64,000 bases of DNA from contig CM067298.1 in the NCBI GenBank assembly GCA_034231615.1, forward strand, positions 35,036,127 to 35,100,126, read 5' to 3'. Shown here piece after piece: positions 12,278 through 22,951 of the stretch (position 1 is its first letter; every line of letters begins with the position of its first letter). The notes beneath the pieces are model-generated. The model was not told the DNA's origin. It did no database searches and saw only the letters and a program-made list of their open reading frames with translations. The position numbers were made by a program, and so were the translations under genes. The DNA is from Meghimatium bilineatum. Its lineage: Eukaryota > Mollusca > Gastropoda > Stylommatophora > Philomycidae.

Positions 12278-12937
12278 ATGTTGGGTTCTCTAAATGTTGT
12301 GTACTACAAAATCAGAATAGACAATACCGAGATAGAATGTGTGGATAAATTTGAATACTTAGGAGCAAACATCAACGGTGCAGGAGACTGCATGGCAGAA
12401 ATAAGGAAGAGATTGACAATGGCATGTTGCAAAATAACACGGCTGAAAAACATATGGAAAAACAACAAAATAGAAACGAAAGTGCTAATGTTACGAACTT
12501 TTATTTTTCCGGTTGCAACATACGGCTGTGAAACATGGACTCTAAGTAAAACAGCGGCAAAGAAGATCAACGCCTTCAAGCTGAAATGCTACAGAAAGAT
12601 ACTTAGAATATCATGGGAGGATAAAATCAGAAACTCAGATATTATAAACACACTGAATATTCCAGAGTGTTGGTTACTAAACACAATAACAAAAAGAAAA
12701 CTACGCCTGTTTGGTCATATAAAGAGACATAACTGTTTAGAAAGACAAATAATGGAGGGAAGAGTACCTGGGAAGAGGAGAAGGGGCAGACCAAGAAGAC
12801 GTTGGACTGACGACATTAAAGATAACATGAATACATCGCTAGAAAATGCAAGCCACATCGCCCAAGACAGAGAGAGGTTCAGAGAGTTATTGGGAAGACA
12901 ACGTTCTGGAGAGAATACGTCACATGACACATGACAC
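12278..12937 (+). pseudogene. LINE ORF2 C-terminal ORF, well preserved
   Basis: An uninterrupted frame of about 218 codons covers the end of the RT palm/thumb and the distal region of an endonuclease-reverse transcriptase: IECVDKFEYLGANINGAG, then EIRKRLTMA, then FIFPVATYGCETWTLS, then KCYRKILRISWED, then KRKLRLFGHIKRH, then a basic GRVPGKRRRGRPRRRWTDDI block. No YADD, endonuclease or upstream ORF is attached, so it is a 5'-truncated insertion. The initial methionine is not a real start; homology begins at about residue 10. The open frame implies a fairly recent copy compared with the other fragments. It lies about 700 bp upstream of PAR-3 exon 1 and antiparallel to it. Confidence 0.85.
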
Positions 12938-13337
12938 TACAAAGGGAAAAGTAATTGTACAAATGAAATTATTTGGGGGCTTCCACATGAGAAAATTCTC
13001 ACTATATTAGCACATCGTCTACTGAGAGTTTACTCTTGCACATGGTTTGCTCTGATAGGCCAATAGTGAGACCTTCAATCCTTTTGTGTGTGTATTAAAC
13101 ACAATAAGCACACAGCACTTTCATAAGAATGTAGGCTTAATGTACAAAAGAAAAACACAACTTTGGAGGCAAATTTATGCTTTACATATTTTTTTCTAGA
13201 TAATAATGCAACAGAGCTGTAATCAAGCAAATTTAGATAATATAATGAACCCATCAAAATAAAATTAAAAAGGCAGACTGAAAAATGGATAATTAAAACA
13301 ACTAATATTATAACTGTAAATGAAAAACACACACATA
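12938..13337. other. Spacer, nothing recognised
   Basis: AT-rich non-coding sequence after the LINE fragment. Confidence 0.4.
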
Positions 13338-13440
13338 ATTCTTCTTCACCAGCATTCTCATTTTGAAACTCCTGCTGGTTAGTAGGATGCACTAAGGAGA
13401 ACAGAATGCACTGTGTCATGGCTTACAGCTAACCCAGCTG
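13338..13440 (-). repeat. SINE A/B tail fragment
   Basis: The plus strand reads AATTCTTCTTCACCAGCATTCTCATTTTGAAACTCCTGCTGG, then ACAGAATGCACTGTGTCATGG. This is the reverse complement of the shared 3' segment of SINE families A and B. Confidence 0.6.
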
Positions 13441-13937
13441 TGCTATATCTCTATCTTCTTGTCTGATACATCCAGCTTTAGTATGAGTTATGACTGCAGG
13501 TTATCAGCGCACAGAACAAGTCCTTAGACACTCCAATCCCCGTCTCAATAAATCCATCAAGGTATAGCGGCAGACAGTTCAAGTTTGATGTTAATTTTTC
13601 AGTCTTTTCGTACATCTATTATGTTTCTCTTTATGGGCTGTTCAGATCTTTACACCAATCTGTTTGTCCACTGAATTGAAGGAGTCCGTTGTGTCCTCTA
13701 AGAAGGACCAACACTTGAAGAAATATTATGAGCCTTTATTTTACATTAAAAAGAAATAAATTGCCAGATATTTCATGGATTTGTAGCAAAAACAAAATAT
13801 TTCAAGTTTTAGGGAGTAGTACGCAACAGGAAAAAGTTTACAAACCAAGTCTCTTCTAAATGTGAATATCTTAATCTATTATATATTATGGCCTTGACCT
13901 ATAAGACATATAATTAACATTAAGCCTATCATTATGA

Positions 13938-14237
13938 TATGTGAAGTCCCCGTCAACGAATTGGAAAGAATTAAGAACTTTCACTTAGTATCTAGGATAT
14001 TCATTGATTTTCGTCATTGTTATCCTAGGCCCTACTTAATTACTATTATTAATGATTTATATTTTATTCATCATGAAATGGAACAGGTGAAATCCCTGCC
14101 AACGAATTGAGAAGTATTAAGAATGTTTACTTAGGATCTAGGATATTCATTGATTTTTATCATTGAATTCCTAGGCCCTACTAAATTACTATTATTAATG
14201 ATATTATTTATATTTTATTAATCACGAAATGTACAGG
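13938..14237. repeat. Tandem duplication, unit about 150 bp
   Basis: Two diverged copies lie side by side (about 13938-14086 and 14089-14237). Each begins GTGAA(G/A)TCCC, contains CTAGGATATTCATTGATTTT and CCTAGGCCCTACT, and ends in TATTTTATT(C/A)ATCA. Function unknown. Confidence 0.85.
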
Positions 14238-14244
14238 TTACAGT

Positions 14245-14332
14245 CTAGGAAAGTGCACCACCAAGACACGAGACAGGGGATGTTGGAGGTCTTGCAGTCA
14301 AACTTCGTAGAGGAGACGGCATTTCATGATGA
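14245..14332 (+). repeat. LINE 3' tail remnant
   Basis: GTGCACCACCAAGACACGAG, then GGGGATGTTGGA, then GGAGACGGCATTTCATGATG closely matches 24095-24172, the 3' end of the LINE fragment there. It is a heavily 5'-truncated insertion directly after the 150-bp duplication. Confidence 0.8.
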
Positions 14333-15230
14333 GGACTGTACTGTATAATAATAATAAGTATTTATTATAATCATCATTATGGCGTATATCATAATACAAT
14401 TCAGTATAGTGTATTCTGAGTATTCAGAATGCATAGGAGGCTGTCTTGCGTATCCGCATTACAATCACTGAATGACAGATAATCAGTCACAGCTAGCAGT
14501 CAGTCTCAATAAAGTCTCTCTCTATTTTCGAGTCTCGTCTGGTCGGACTTCTTACTTTCATCTATTCCAATACATATATATACATTAAGTATTCTCTGTT
14601 ATAGTAACAATGTAAATGTAAAGTTTTAAATAGTACAACAAGGTTACAAGAATGTTACACTCATGTTATAAAATAAACAATATCATTATCTATTAGTATG
14701 TTTACCCTTTTCCTTTTGATAGTACAGCCCAACTTATTTCTGCCTCGGTTTCATTTCCGGGCTGAGACATAAGAGCCAAAAGTCAGAGTATCTGCCATGA
14801 AACAAACACCACATTTCATACTTCAAAATAATCACACACACACAAAATATGAAAAATAAAAACAAAAAAAACACGGTATTATTCAACAGTTACAGTGATA
14901 CAATTATTTGCCGACGTTTACATATTAACATTTATTAAATGATTAAAAAGCAATGGCATAACTTGTAATGTGATAAGCGAGACAGAATTGATCACTATGC
15001 ATGTCTTGGTCAGCTATGGGAGACACTCAGCATCCAATGAGTTTGTCCGGAGTAAAATGATAGTAAGCAACCAAAGTAATATAAATAAAATAGTTTATAA
15101 TAATGTAACATTATGCTTAAATCCTACAATTTCTGAAGGATTGTTGTTTGTTTTGCAGCTTTATTTTTTTTTAAAATACGTTTAAGCTTAGATAACGATT
15201 TGTTGCTGTCATCTAGTTATTCCATACTAT
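14333..15230. other. Spacer, unassigned
   Basis: No gene seen. The part at 14395-14560 has an AATAAAGTCTCTCTC motif and more even composition. The rest is AT-rich. Confidence 0.4.
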
Positions 15231-15474
15231 GAGAGCGATGTAGACGTCTTCAATGTGGGGGAGGGGAGAAAATTCTTTAAAAGGGGGTAAGCAGTTTGTC
15301 CTTCTTCGTGTGTAATTTATTCTTTTAATAAGAAATGTAATTACATTTCTGTGGAAAATCGTTGCGGGAGGGTGATGTTTACACACCTTTTGGCTAAATT
15401 CTTAGTACTAAAAGTTCTGTTCTGATTTTCTGAGGGGGTAGTGGTAACACCCCCGAACTCACCGCTATCTACGG
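15231..15474. repeat. MITE-like repeat family D
   Basis: It shares CTTTTGGCTAAATTCTTAGTA and flanking G- and C-rich runs with 3560-3751. It ends in TATCTACGG. A degenerate left terminus (ATGTAGACG) would pair with it, giving an element of about 244 bp. Confidence 0.55.
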
Positions 15475-16215
15475 GATTACATATGAGCCCTATATAAGTG
15501 TCATGAGCTGTGGCTAGCCCGTAGACACGTGGAAGTAAAATAAAAACAGATAGTAAATCCCTTCCCTTATTTTGTAACGGTAAAACTATTGAAAATTAGC
15601 CTTTTTTCCTTTTAAAAAATCCCAATGTACATACAATACATAGCCCTTTTTTTTTTAGCAAACCCACCCTCTTAGCGCAATAATTAATTTGACCTCTAAT
15701 AGTGGTGGCAAAATGACCTGATCTTGGACCGCAACAATTTTGTGGTCATAGTTGGTAGCATATCCTATTGGGGGCATGGTGATCAATTCAACATTTTATT
15801 GTAATGAACAATAATTACGTTATATTTACATTAGGGTTTCATTTATTTATGAATGTTCCAGATACCAAATTTGCAGCTGAAAGCGGACCATGTATCTCGA
15901 CCTCCGAGATGCCCACACTAACAATTAGCTAGAGTATTGAACCTGCCTGCAGATTCTATGGTCAGACGCCCGGATATAACAAAGATTCAAAGATGGAATA
16001 GCGCTCGTGACTGGAAAAAAAAAAGGATGATGTCTCATAAAAAAAATAAGCTGCAATCTCAACGAGCTCTCTTCTAATTCCTCTCTGTTTATCCGGTCTC
16101 TTGTAACCTCTATTCTTTCCTCATCTATTTCTTCTCCCTGCATTTTGTCTTTCTCAATCTGACGGAGATAAATAGGGGTCTACAAATTACTTCAGTATAC
16201 GGCATTCACTGATGC
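15475..16215. other. Spacer, nothing recognised
   Basis: No coding-like frame or named repeat. Confidence 0.4.
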
Positions 16216-16520
16216 ACTGATTGTTTAATTATACAAGCATGCCACTCGGTATGTTGTAAAGGACACATACTGAAGAAACGATAGGCATTATGTCAAATAA
16301 CGACAGTTGCAACATTACCAGTAGGCGAATAATGCCTTATTCTTGATGGGACCATTGCAACTGGTGGTACTGATTGTCTTAATGATACGAAAATGCCACG
16401 CGGTATGTTGTAAAGGACACATACTGGAAAACAAAACGACATGCCCTATGTCAAATACCGATAGTTTCAACCTTACCAATATTCGAATACTGTCTTCTTC
16501 TTTATGGAACCACTGCAGAC
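16216..16520. repeat. Tandem duplication, unit about 154 bp
   Basis: ATGCCAC(T/G)CGGTATGTTG followed by TAAAGGACACATACTG occurs near 16240 and again near 16393. In each copy TATGTCAAATA(A/C)CGA follows. It is a two-unit direct duplication of unknown origin. Confidence 0.85.
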
Positions 16521-16754
16521 TTCATCATTGTTAAAACGTCTGGTTGATGGTCTGGCTATGCTCATTTATGGGGATAAATGTTCCAGTGTAGGGTAACAAC
16601 CCTAAACAGGAAATATGCTATCTTGTCACTTATGGGGCTGTAGGTCGTGGTGACACATCTAGATTAAACTGTAACGCGCAAGAAAAATACCACAAAACCC
16701 AAAGTAATGTAATTTTACTGTCCAAAAACTGTCAAATACTGCGTTTCCCATTAA

Positions 16755-16870
16755 GAAGTTCCAGGGAGGAAAAGCTGTGTGATAAAGGCCGCGTGCTCTT
16801 AATGTCACCGCGTCACTTACAGGGTGAGTTTTAAAATTTACCCTTCCATAGAAAAAAAATTAGTACTTAG
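16755..16870 (-). repeat. SINE family E, head-less copy
   Basis: AGCTGTGTGATAAAGGCCGC followed by CACTTACAGGGTGAGTTT matches the bodies at 53270-53360 and 61085-61160. The tRNA-like head is absent here. Confidence 0.65.
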
Positions 16871-16984
16871 AACACAGGTAATGAAGTCTTACTGGACGAA
16901 GGCTAACAACCTATTAATGGCCGGCGCAAACGTGTAAAAAATACAAACAGTATACAGGGCATAATTATACAGATAACAATCATC

Positions 16985-17820
16985 ATCATCAGATGCCATG
17001 CCGGCTGGCATAGACGATCATGGATCTCCACAGCTCTCTTTCTCCAGTATTATATATCAGAATCGTTGTTGTTTTCCTGCCGTGCCAGGTTGTTAAACTG
17101 TCTAATATTTTCTCACGTTGTCGCCCTCTATCTCTGTTGCTCTCAATTTTGCCTGTTGTGACTATGCTTTCCAAACTTCATCATCTCATAACGTGGCCAA
17201 AAAAAATGAAGATTGTCTTTTTCTTATACTATTGACTAAACTCCGACTCACATTCGACTCTTTCATCATCCCCACATTAGTTTTTCTGGCACTCCATGGT
17301 ATTCTCGGCGTTCTTCTATACAACCACATCTCTACTGCTTCTAATTTCACAATTTCTTGTGTGTTTTTTTTTAATTATCCAAGAATCGCATCCATATGTT
17401 AGTATGGAAGTTATATAGTACTGAAAAACTCTCTTCTTCACCTCTAAGGACAAGGTCGTATTACACGATATATTTTTCATTTTTCTGAATGTTGTTTTTG
17501 CCTGCCCTATTCTGCTTCTGATTTCTGTTTTACTTCTTCCATCTGCTGTAATCGTTGTACCTAAATACTTGAAAACAGTGGACCTGTTTTAATACTATAT
17601 CATTCATTTTGATCTTGCAAGCTGCACTGTTCTGTTTCTTTGAAATAACCATTACTTCTATTTTAATGATGTTTAGGAAGATGCCTTTCTCTTTACTGCT
17701 TATCACTACTACATTAATTAATTCTTGAAGGGCTTCCTCACTTTTAGCAATCAGAACAGTGTCATCCGCATATTTCAAATTATTTGTTATATCCTCCCAC
17801 CGATATTCCTGGGATATCAA
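16985..17820 (-). pseudogene. LINE reverse transcriptase fragment with YADD
   Basis: The minus strand encodes LKYADDTVLIAKSEEALQEL (17530-17820), the catalytic motif of a non-LTR reverse transcriptase with both aspartates intact. VDLQINKTEVM-like sequence and the thumb follow. A distal block reading GKIESNRDRGRQREKILDSL with the final RELWRSM lies at 16989-17174. The 3' end is a short GATGAT-type tail at about 16978-16992. Frameshifts and stops separate the parts, so it is a dead, 5'-truncated copy. Confidence 0.85.
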
Positions 17821-17823
17821 CTA

Positions 17824-18445
17824 TTGCAAGTATTAGAAATAACACATAACAATACACAGGACATAATCGACGTTTCGACCAAAAGACCTTTATCATAACA
17901 CGCACATAACAAAACAAAAAAGCAACAAGTAGGAATTACACAACTACATACTAACGTGTCCGAGAGAAATGTAGATGCGAGATACCAGAAGGCTAGGAGC
18001 TGGAAATACATAATAACGTAAATACTTGTGGAAACGAAACATACAAAAAGATGGCGTAAACAAAGTGAATAAAAACAAGGACAACACCGACCGAGAACCA
18101 TATAGAGGAGTGGTCGGAATTAAGTCCAAAAAAAAAGAGGGTATCAAACTAAAAAATAATATTTTTCCAAGAGCGTACCTAGATCTATCATCAGTGGTGC
18201 AGGATTTAATTGCAGTGACCTGAATATCATGAACATCACGATGTCTACCACCGTTGAAGTGTGTGACCACAGGAGTAGGATTGCTGTGTTTGATGGCATG
18301 CAGATAGTTACAGAAGCGGTCGCTCAATCTTAAGCAAATTTCACTGATATACTGCTTGCCGCAGCGTTTACATATGATAACGTAAATGACATTACGGGAT
18401 TCACATGTAAAGGTATCATCAGTAGTGAAAGTTACCGTAGGAAAT
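17824..18445 (-). mobile_element. Penelope-like retroelement 3' end, copy 1
   Basis: The minus-strand translation of 18445-18200 reads FTCESRNVIYVIICKRCGKQYI, then RLSDRFCNYLHAIKH, then PVVTHFNGGRHRDVHDIQVTAI. The NVIY.I.C..CG.QY..E core followed by R...H...I and HF....H is the arrangement of the C-terminal GIY-YIG-type endonuclease region of Penelope-like elements. Downstream is the 3' non-coding part with a hairpin motif (17871-17895). The reverse transcriptase itself is absent. It forms the left arm of an inverted repeat with 18480-18915. Confidence 0.7.
17871..17895 (-). ncRNA. Hammerhead-like hairpin motif of Penelope-like element
   Basis: Minus strand TGATAAAGGTC, loop TTTT, GGTCGAAACG. 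It resembles the stem-II part of a hammerhead ribozyme (CUGANGA, stem II, GAAAC), but the G of the core GA is replaced by A, so cleavage activity is doubtful. Confidence 0.4.
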
Positions 18446-18479
18446 TAAACGGAACGCATTTGAACCACATAAAGACATG

Positions 18480-18915
18480 TGGTAGTAACGGTCATCGTGG
18501 TGTTCTTGATATTCGGGTTGCTGCCATTAGATTCGGCACCACTGATGATAGATCTAGGTACGCACTTGAAAATCATTTTATTTTTTAGTTTGGTATCTTC
18601 AAGCCTTTTGGACTTTATTCCTATCACTCCTTTGTTTAGTTCTCGGTCGGTGTGATCTGCGTTATTCTTCATTATGTTCCGTCATTTTCGTCATCTTTTT
18701 GTTCTTTTCGTTTCCACTTGTATTTACGCGTGTATGTATTTCCTGTTCCTATCCTTCCGGAAACTCGCATTCACATTTCGCTCGGCCACGTTAGTGTGTC
18801 GTTGTGTCATTCTTACTTGTCGTTTTTTAATGTTATGTGCTTGTCATCTTGATAAAGGCCTTTTGGTCGAAAAGTCGATTATATCTTGTGTATTGTTATT
18901 TGTATGATTATGTCC
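18480..18915 (+). mobile_element. Penelope-like 3' end, copy 2 (inverted partner)
   Basis: It is the reverse complement of 17830-18250 at high but imperfect identity. Shared blocks include CGTACCTAGATCTATCATCA, the ACACCGACCGAGAAC segment and the hairpin motif at 18849-18874. Only the distal coding part and 3' non-coding region are present. The two arms converge on a spacer of about 230 bp that still carries the GIY-YIG-like core of copy 1. Confidence 0.7.
18849..18874 (+). ncRNA. Hammerhead-like hairpin motif, inverted partner
   Basis: TTGATAAAGGCC, loop TTTT, GGTCGAAAAG. It has the same layout as 17871-17895, with stem bases changed but pairing preserved. Confidence 0.35.
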
Positions 18916-19427
18916 TGTGAAGTGGTTGTATTTTTTCACGTTCGCACCCGCCATTGATAGTTTGTTTGCCTTCGTCCAGTAAGACTACATTACCTGTGTT
19001 CTACGCAAGTATTATTTTTATACAGTTTTACTGGAGTACTATTCGCTTTTATTGATTGATAAAAAAAAAAAGGAAAATAAACCAGTCCTTACCGAAAGTT
19101 CAACCATGGACATCACGGATGTGAAACCAACGATCTAACGTCTCGGGCATGCACCACAATATAATTTTACAAAAGCACAAAAATATGTTAACATTAACGT
19201 CGTTGTCTTGCTTCTTAGAAGCGCACATAAACGTGACCGTTGTCAAATGCAATTTTGTGTATTCTGGTCTCGGGACAATAACTTTGATTCTAACGATGTA
19301 TGCTGAGAGCTCTGCGACCATCTTTAACAGGCAGGACTGCAACAAAACCGAATATTACTGTTTTCATTCAATGACTGAAGTTACATATTTAAAAAAAAAT
19401 AATCATGTTCGAATCTCTCTATTCGCC
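18916..19427. other. Spacer, nothing recognised
   Basis: No gene or named repeat. Confidence 0.4.
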
Positions 19428-19590
19428 GCCGAACACGGATGTGTCGGGACAAAGGCGCAAATAAAACGGCGACACAACGTATTTCCATTCTCTGGACTAC
19501 ATCCTGCTGGATATCTAGTAGGAGAATTGTCCTGCTACAAGAGAGATCCAGTGGGAGTTTGAGAATGAACGCTTAAGAAGAAGAATCTCT
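19428..19590 (+). repeat. SINE family B copy
   Basis: Best-preserved copy: GGATGTGTCGGGACAAAGGC, then CATTCTCTGGACTACATCC, then GGAGAATTGTCCTGC, ending GAGAATGAACG plus an AAGAAGAA tail. Confidence 0.8.
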
Positions 19591-19689
19591 ATTCAAGTTA
19601 TATAATTGTGTATTGTAAATGTCCTCGTATATAGTAGGAAAGAGAGAGATACATATAGATGAAGATAAACAATAGAGATCTTTATCAGA

Positions 19690-20195
19690 ATTGCGTTGGC
19701 ATGAAATGCGCTCCACCACCTAACAAACATCTGGAAATCAAAAACAATAAAATAAACTTACCAAACTACGACTGTTCAGTTCCAATGTGATATCCGTGTT
19801 GACAAATTGTTGCAAAAGTTGGAAAATGACAAAAGTGCTGGAGAAGAAATTGAACTAAATTGAAAATAAATGACTTAGAAGACTCTTAAATGTTGATTGG
19901 GAAGAATTCAAGTCAATCATGCAAATAAGAGAAGACACCAAACAGCAATATGTTTCTACAGCAATAAGAAGAAAACGATAGACTTATATTGGACATTTAC
20001 TTAGAATGAATGAAAACCACTGCCACTACAAGCATTAAAATGGGTACTAGATCGAAAAAGAAAAAGAGGAAAAAGAAGAGACTCTTCCTAGAACAACCAT
20101 CAAAGAGGTTATGACTATGGGTCTCAACAACTTGCAATAATTACACACAATATCATCACCTCGCTCAAAGTGGAGAACTCTGGTTTCTGTCCTAT
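19690..20195 (+). pseudogene. LINE ORF2 C-terminal fragment
   Basis: Readable pieces in shifting plus frames are HHLTNIWKSK, then LRLFSSNVISVL, then NK.LRRLLNVDWEEFKS, then TAIRRKR and YIGHLLRMNENH. The order TNIW, then LF.S.V..VL, then RR(I/L)L, then W, then GH.LRM is that of LINE C-termini. TNIWKSK recurs in the fragment at 32201-32880. Heavily mutated. Confidence 0.65.
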
Positions 20196-20264
20196 GCACC
20201 ATGTTCTGCGTTGAAAAAACATAGATAGATAGTAGGAAAGTTGACTAGGAATAAGCTATAATCG

Positions 20265-20522
20265 ATTCTTGTTTGGAACCCGTGTTCCCCTATGTTATTA
20301 TTTTCTTTGGTAATGTTTGTCAGTTTATGTTTATCATTTATTAATTTTAATATAAATTTATTTTGGGTTAGAGTTAATTATGAAAAACGGAACCTTTCAT
20401 AATCCAAACCCTAAAAAACTAACAGTTAAATTAATAATTTATAAGTATGAACTGATAAACAATGCTAAGGGAAGCAATACAATTAATAATCACATCGGGG
20501 GACACGGGTTCCAAACAAGAAC
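20265..20522. mobile_element. Foldback MITE with long inverted arms
   Basis: The left end TTCTTGTTTGGAACCCGTGT and right end ACACGGGTTCCAAACAAGAA are exact inverted matches over 20 bp. Imperfect pairing (TTTATCAGTT, TTATTAATTT blocks) continues inwards, so nearly the whole 258 bp folds on itself. No coding capacity. Superfamily unassigned. Confidence 0.8.
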
Positions 20523-20728
20523 CTAATTATCTTTACGGACTTCATATATGTCCTTAGAGTTCTAAAAGAATGTGAACATTGTAATCTGGCACTTTCCAAA
20601 TTAACCCTCAATTTTACCAGCTTATCACATCTCATGACAGTACAATTGGTATGCTAGCGATCCCGAAAATTCAAATAAACATGGAAATAATACAATTAGA
20701 CAAATGAAAAGAAACAGAAAACGAAGAA

Positions 20729-21377
20729 ATGTTTACGGGTAATGAGGAGCACTGGGAAGAGGTGATCAGGCTTGTCCGTGGTGTTTCGCTTAGGGATGAT
20801 TCTGTACCCACAGATCTGGTTCATAATGTCTTTTAAGTGACAGCAAGTAGCTATTCAGCAATTTTTTCCTGAGCCTATCACTCTGGATGCTTTCAGTGAA
20901 CGCACTTATCACGTCGTTAATTCACGTCGCTCTCATGTACAATTTTTCGAAGTTCTTGTGTTGGAATTCCGTCAAGGGATCGGGGATTGAGAAGGGATTG
21001 GGGATTGAGGAGTAATGGGGGGGGGGGATCTATGGCCATTTCGTTTTAGAGTTGTGGATTGTCTCTAAAGTGACCTGTATGCTTCCACTCAACCTCAACA
21101 CGTATACTAGAGAGCGTTGTAATAATTTTCCGACGGCCATTTAGCGTGTTTTGATCCATCTGCTGCATGTCACGTGCAAGGAAGGCTGTTACCTTAGCCT
21201 GGTCTGATTTCTGTCATGTCGGATAGGTGGTTTGAAAATGAGGAATACCGCTTCTCTAGGTATTACCGCTCACGCTCCGCTGACAACGCCAAATTAAGAG
21301 ATTTATCAGATTATCTGTCAGCAGAATTCATTCTACCGTTCTTCATTAACTTATTGAGTGCAAGTCTTGAAGGCTAA
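20729..21377 (+). other. Unidentified coding-like segments
   Basis: Short frames of even composition stand out from the AT-rich surroundings. 20729-20836 encodes MFTGNEEHWEEVIRLVRGVS and more. 20841-20990, in another frame, encodes QQVAIQQFFPEPITLDAFSE and more. 21216-21377 encodes MSDRWFENEEYRFSRYYRSR and more (53 residues). They could be one decayed ORF of an unrecognised transposon or three unrelated pieces. No known motif was identified. Confidence 0.3.
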
Positions 21378-21951
21378 CATTGTCCTATCTACAGTCTACT
21401 TCAAGACCGCACATCAATGCACTTTCTACCATAGCATTCCAACATGAAAGTTAGCTCAGTTGACTGCTATTTGATGTTTAACTTGTTGAGTTGATGTTTA
21501 ACTTGTTGAGTCGATTTTGCTTACATTGTCGAGACAAGAATTGTCATAGCGGAAGGCTTTGTCACTCTGCTGAATTTCCCCTGCATATTCTTCTTGATCA
21601 GAATGATGCAAGGGTAGTGGTTGCTGCCATATTGCCCTAATGTGTTTCAACTGCACACAGGGGCCAAGGTGGTGGAAACCAAGCTAGGTCTATAGTGCTG
21701 TCCGTGTCCCGAGGTTAGTTTGCTGTTTTAGTTACCGTGCTGTTATTAAAGCATTCAACATTGGTTGTTACTAGTATTTATTCAAAGTCTTCTCCTTGTG
21801 ACCATTGATTTTCCAAACATCTGAGTACGGAATATCAGTTTGAATCATAATACTGATATTCTTTCATGTCATGACATTAGGTTTTCCAGAGCCCAATCTG
21901 TTATGTGTCTCGCTACACATTTATTTTGCTATTTGTTTCCATGTTTTATCC

Positions 21952-21960
<9 letters not shown>
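21378..21960. other. Spacer, unassigned
   Basis: Non-coding as far as can be seen. It contains a short direct duplication GTTTAACTTGTTGAGT(T/C)GAT near 21475-21512. Confidence 0.4.

Positions 21961-22003
<43 letters not shown>
21961..22003. repeat. (TC)n microsatellite
   Basis: Uninterrupted TC run of about 43 bp. Confidence 0.95.
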
Positions 22004-22004
<1 letters not shown>

Positions 22005-22006
<2 letters not shown>

Positions 22007-22330
22007 GTGTCCTTTGCAGAACGTTGTCATATCTGCCATTATGTAAATCTCACGGTTCTGTGCGAGCTGCCTAGCTTCTTCCGGTGTCGTGTTCAGAAGA
22101 TCTTCGATGGCATGTGTCAATCACAGTCTTGGTCTGCCTCTTGTTCTCTTGCCTAGAACTTTCCACTCCATGATTAATCTTTCCAAACCATTGCGTCTTT
22201 TTATGTGTCCAAAATATTTAAGTTTGCGTTTTTGCGTTTTTTTATAGTTGTGAGGAGCTTGATAATGTGTTATGTTTTCTTTCTTCTTTCTCCAATTCTC
22301 GTCTGAGGCGCATAGGGGAATATGGTGTTA
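22005..22330 (-). pseudogene. LINE ORF2 C-terminal fragment
   Basis: Minus-strand pieces are KLKYFGHIKR, then GLERLIMEWKVLGKRTRGRP, then IEDLLNTTPEEARQLAQNRE. This is the final FGHIKR...GK...RGRPR...DDI...A..R block of the LINE type preserved at 12278-12937. It is truncated at the (TC)n tract. Confidence 0.75.
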
Positions 22331-22506
22331 GGCTGGTCATTATTTTGCAGTGACCAGCATATCAACGGATAACGTGGTCGGTATCACACCCGCCACCTTT
22401 ACTTTACCAGAAGATCTGGTACTCATATACGTCGGCAGAGCCGAGCTACGATTAGTTAGATACTAGTACATGCTTCTAGTTCAACTGAAAAATCACAATT
22501 GAAGGG

Positions 22507-22920
22507 CCGTAGATACGTTTTCCATAAAGACATAAAGAGGAAACAAAAAAAAGGGGGGGGGGTGGTAAACCTAAATGGTTATGTGTGCGTCGTGTTCAAA
22601 TACTTCAATATGATATAACAAAAATTGATATTTGGGTGAAAAAACGCGGAAGGGGTAACCACTTTTTGACCTTTTGGCTAAGTTGAGGTTTAAAAAAAAG
22701 GGTGTTTATATATCAACTAAATTGTGCATATTTGAGAAAAACTCAAATTTTTTTTTAAAGTTAGTTTTTTTGCACTGTTTATGCCAAAATTCGTTGCCTG
22801 TGGGGATGGGGGGGGGGGGAGGTTTGACATAATTAAGCAGGGGGTCCCTGGTTTCTTGACATTGGAGGAGGAGGTCAAAATAGCCAAAATAGTTGTGCCG
22901 TAATTAATGGACACAAATAT
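22507..22920. repeat. G-rich repeat, possible family D relative
   Basis: It opens with GGGCCGTAGATACG (the CCGTAGATA terminus of family D) and has G-runs at 22552-22562 and 22808-22819. A convincing right terminus was not found. Confidence 0.4.
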
Positions 22921-22951
22921 ATGATATATTTCTACGATACAGAGTCTAGAT

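Noticed and set aside
14395..14560. LTR-like region with AATAAA and TCTCTCTATTTTCGAGTCTC
   Set aside because: No partner LTR, primer-binding site or gag/pol sequence found nearby; motif alone is too weak.
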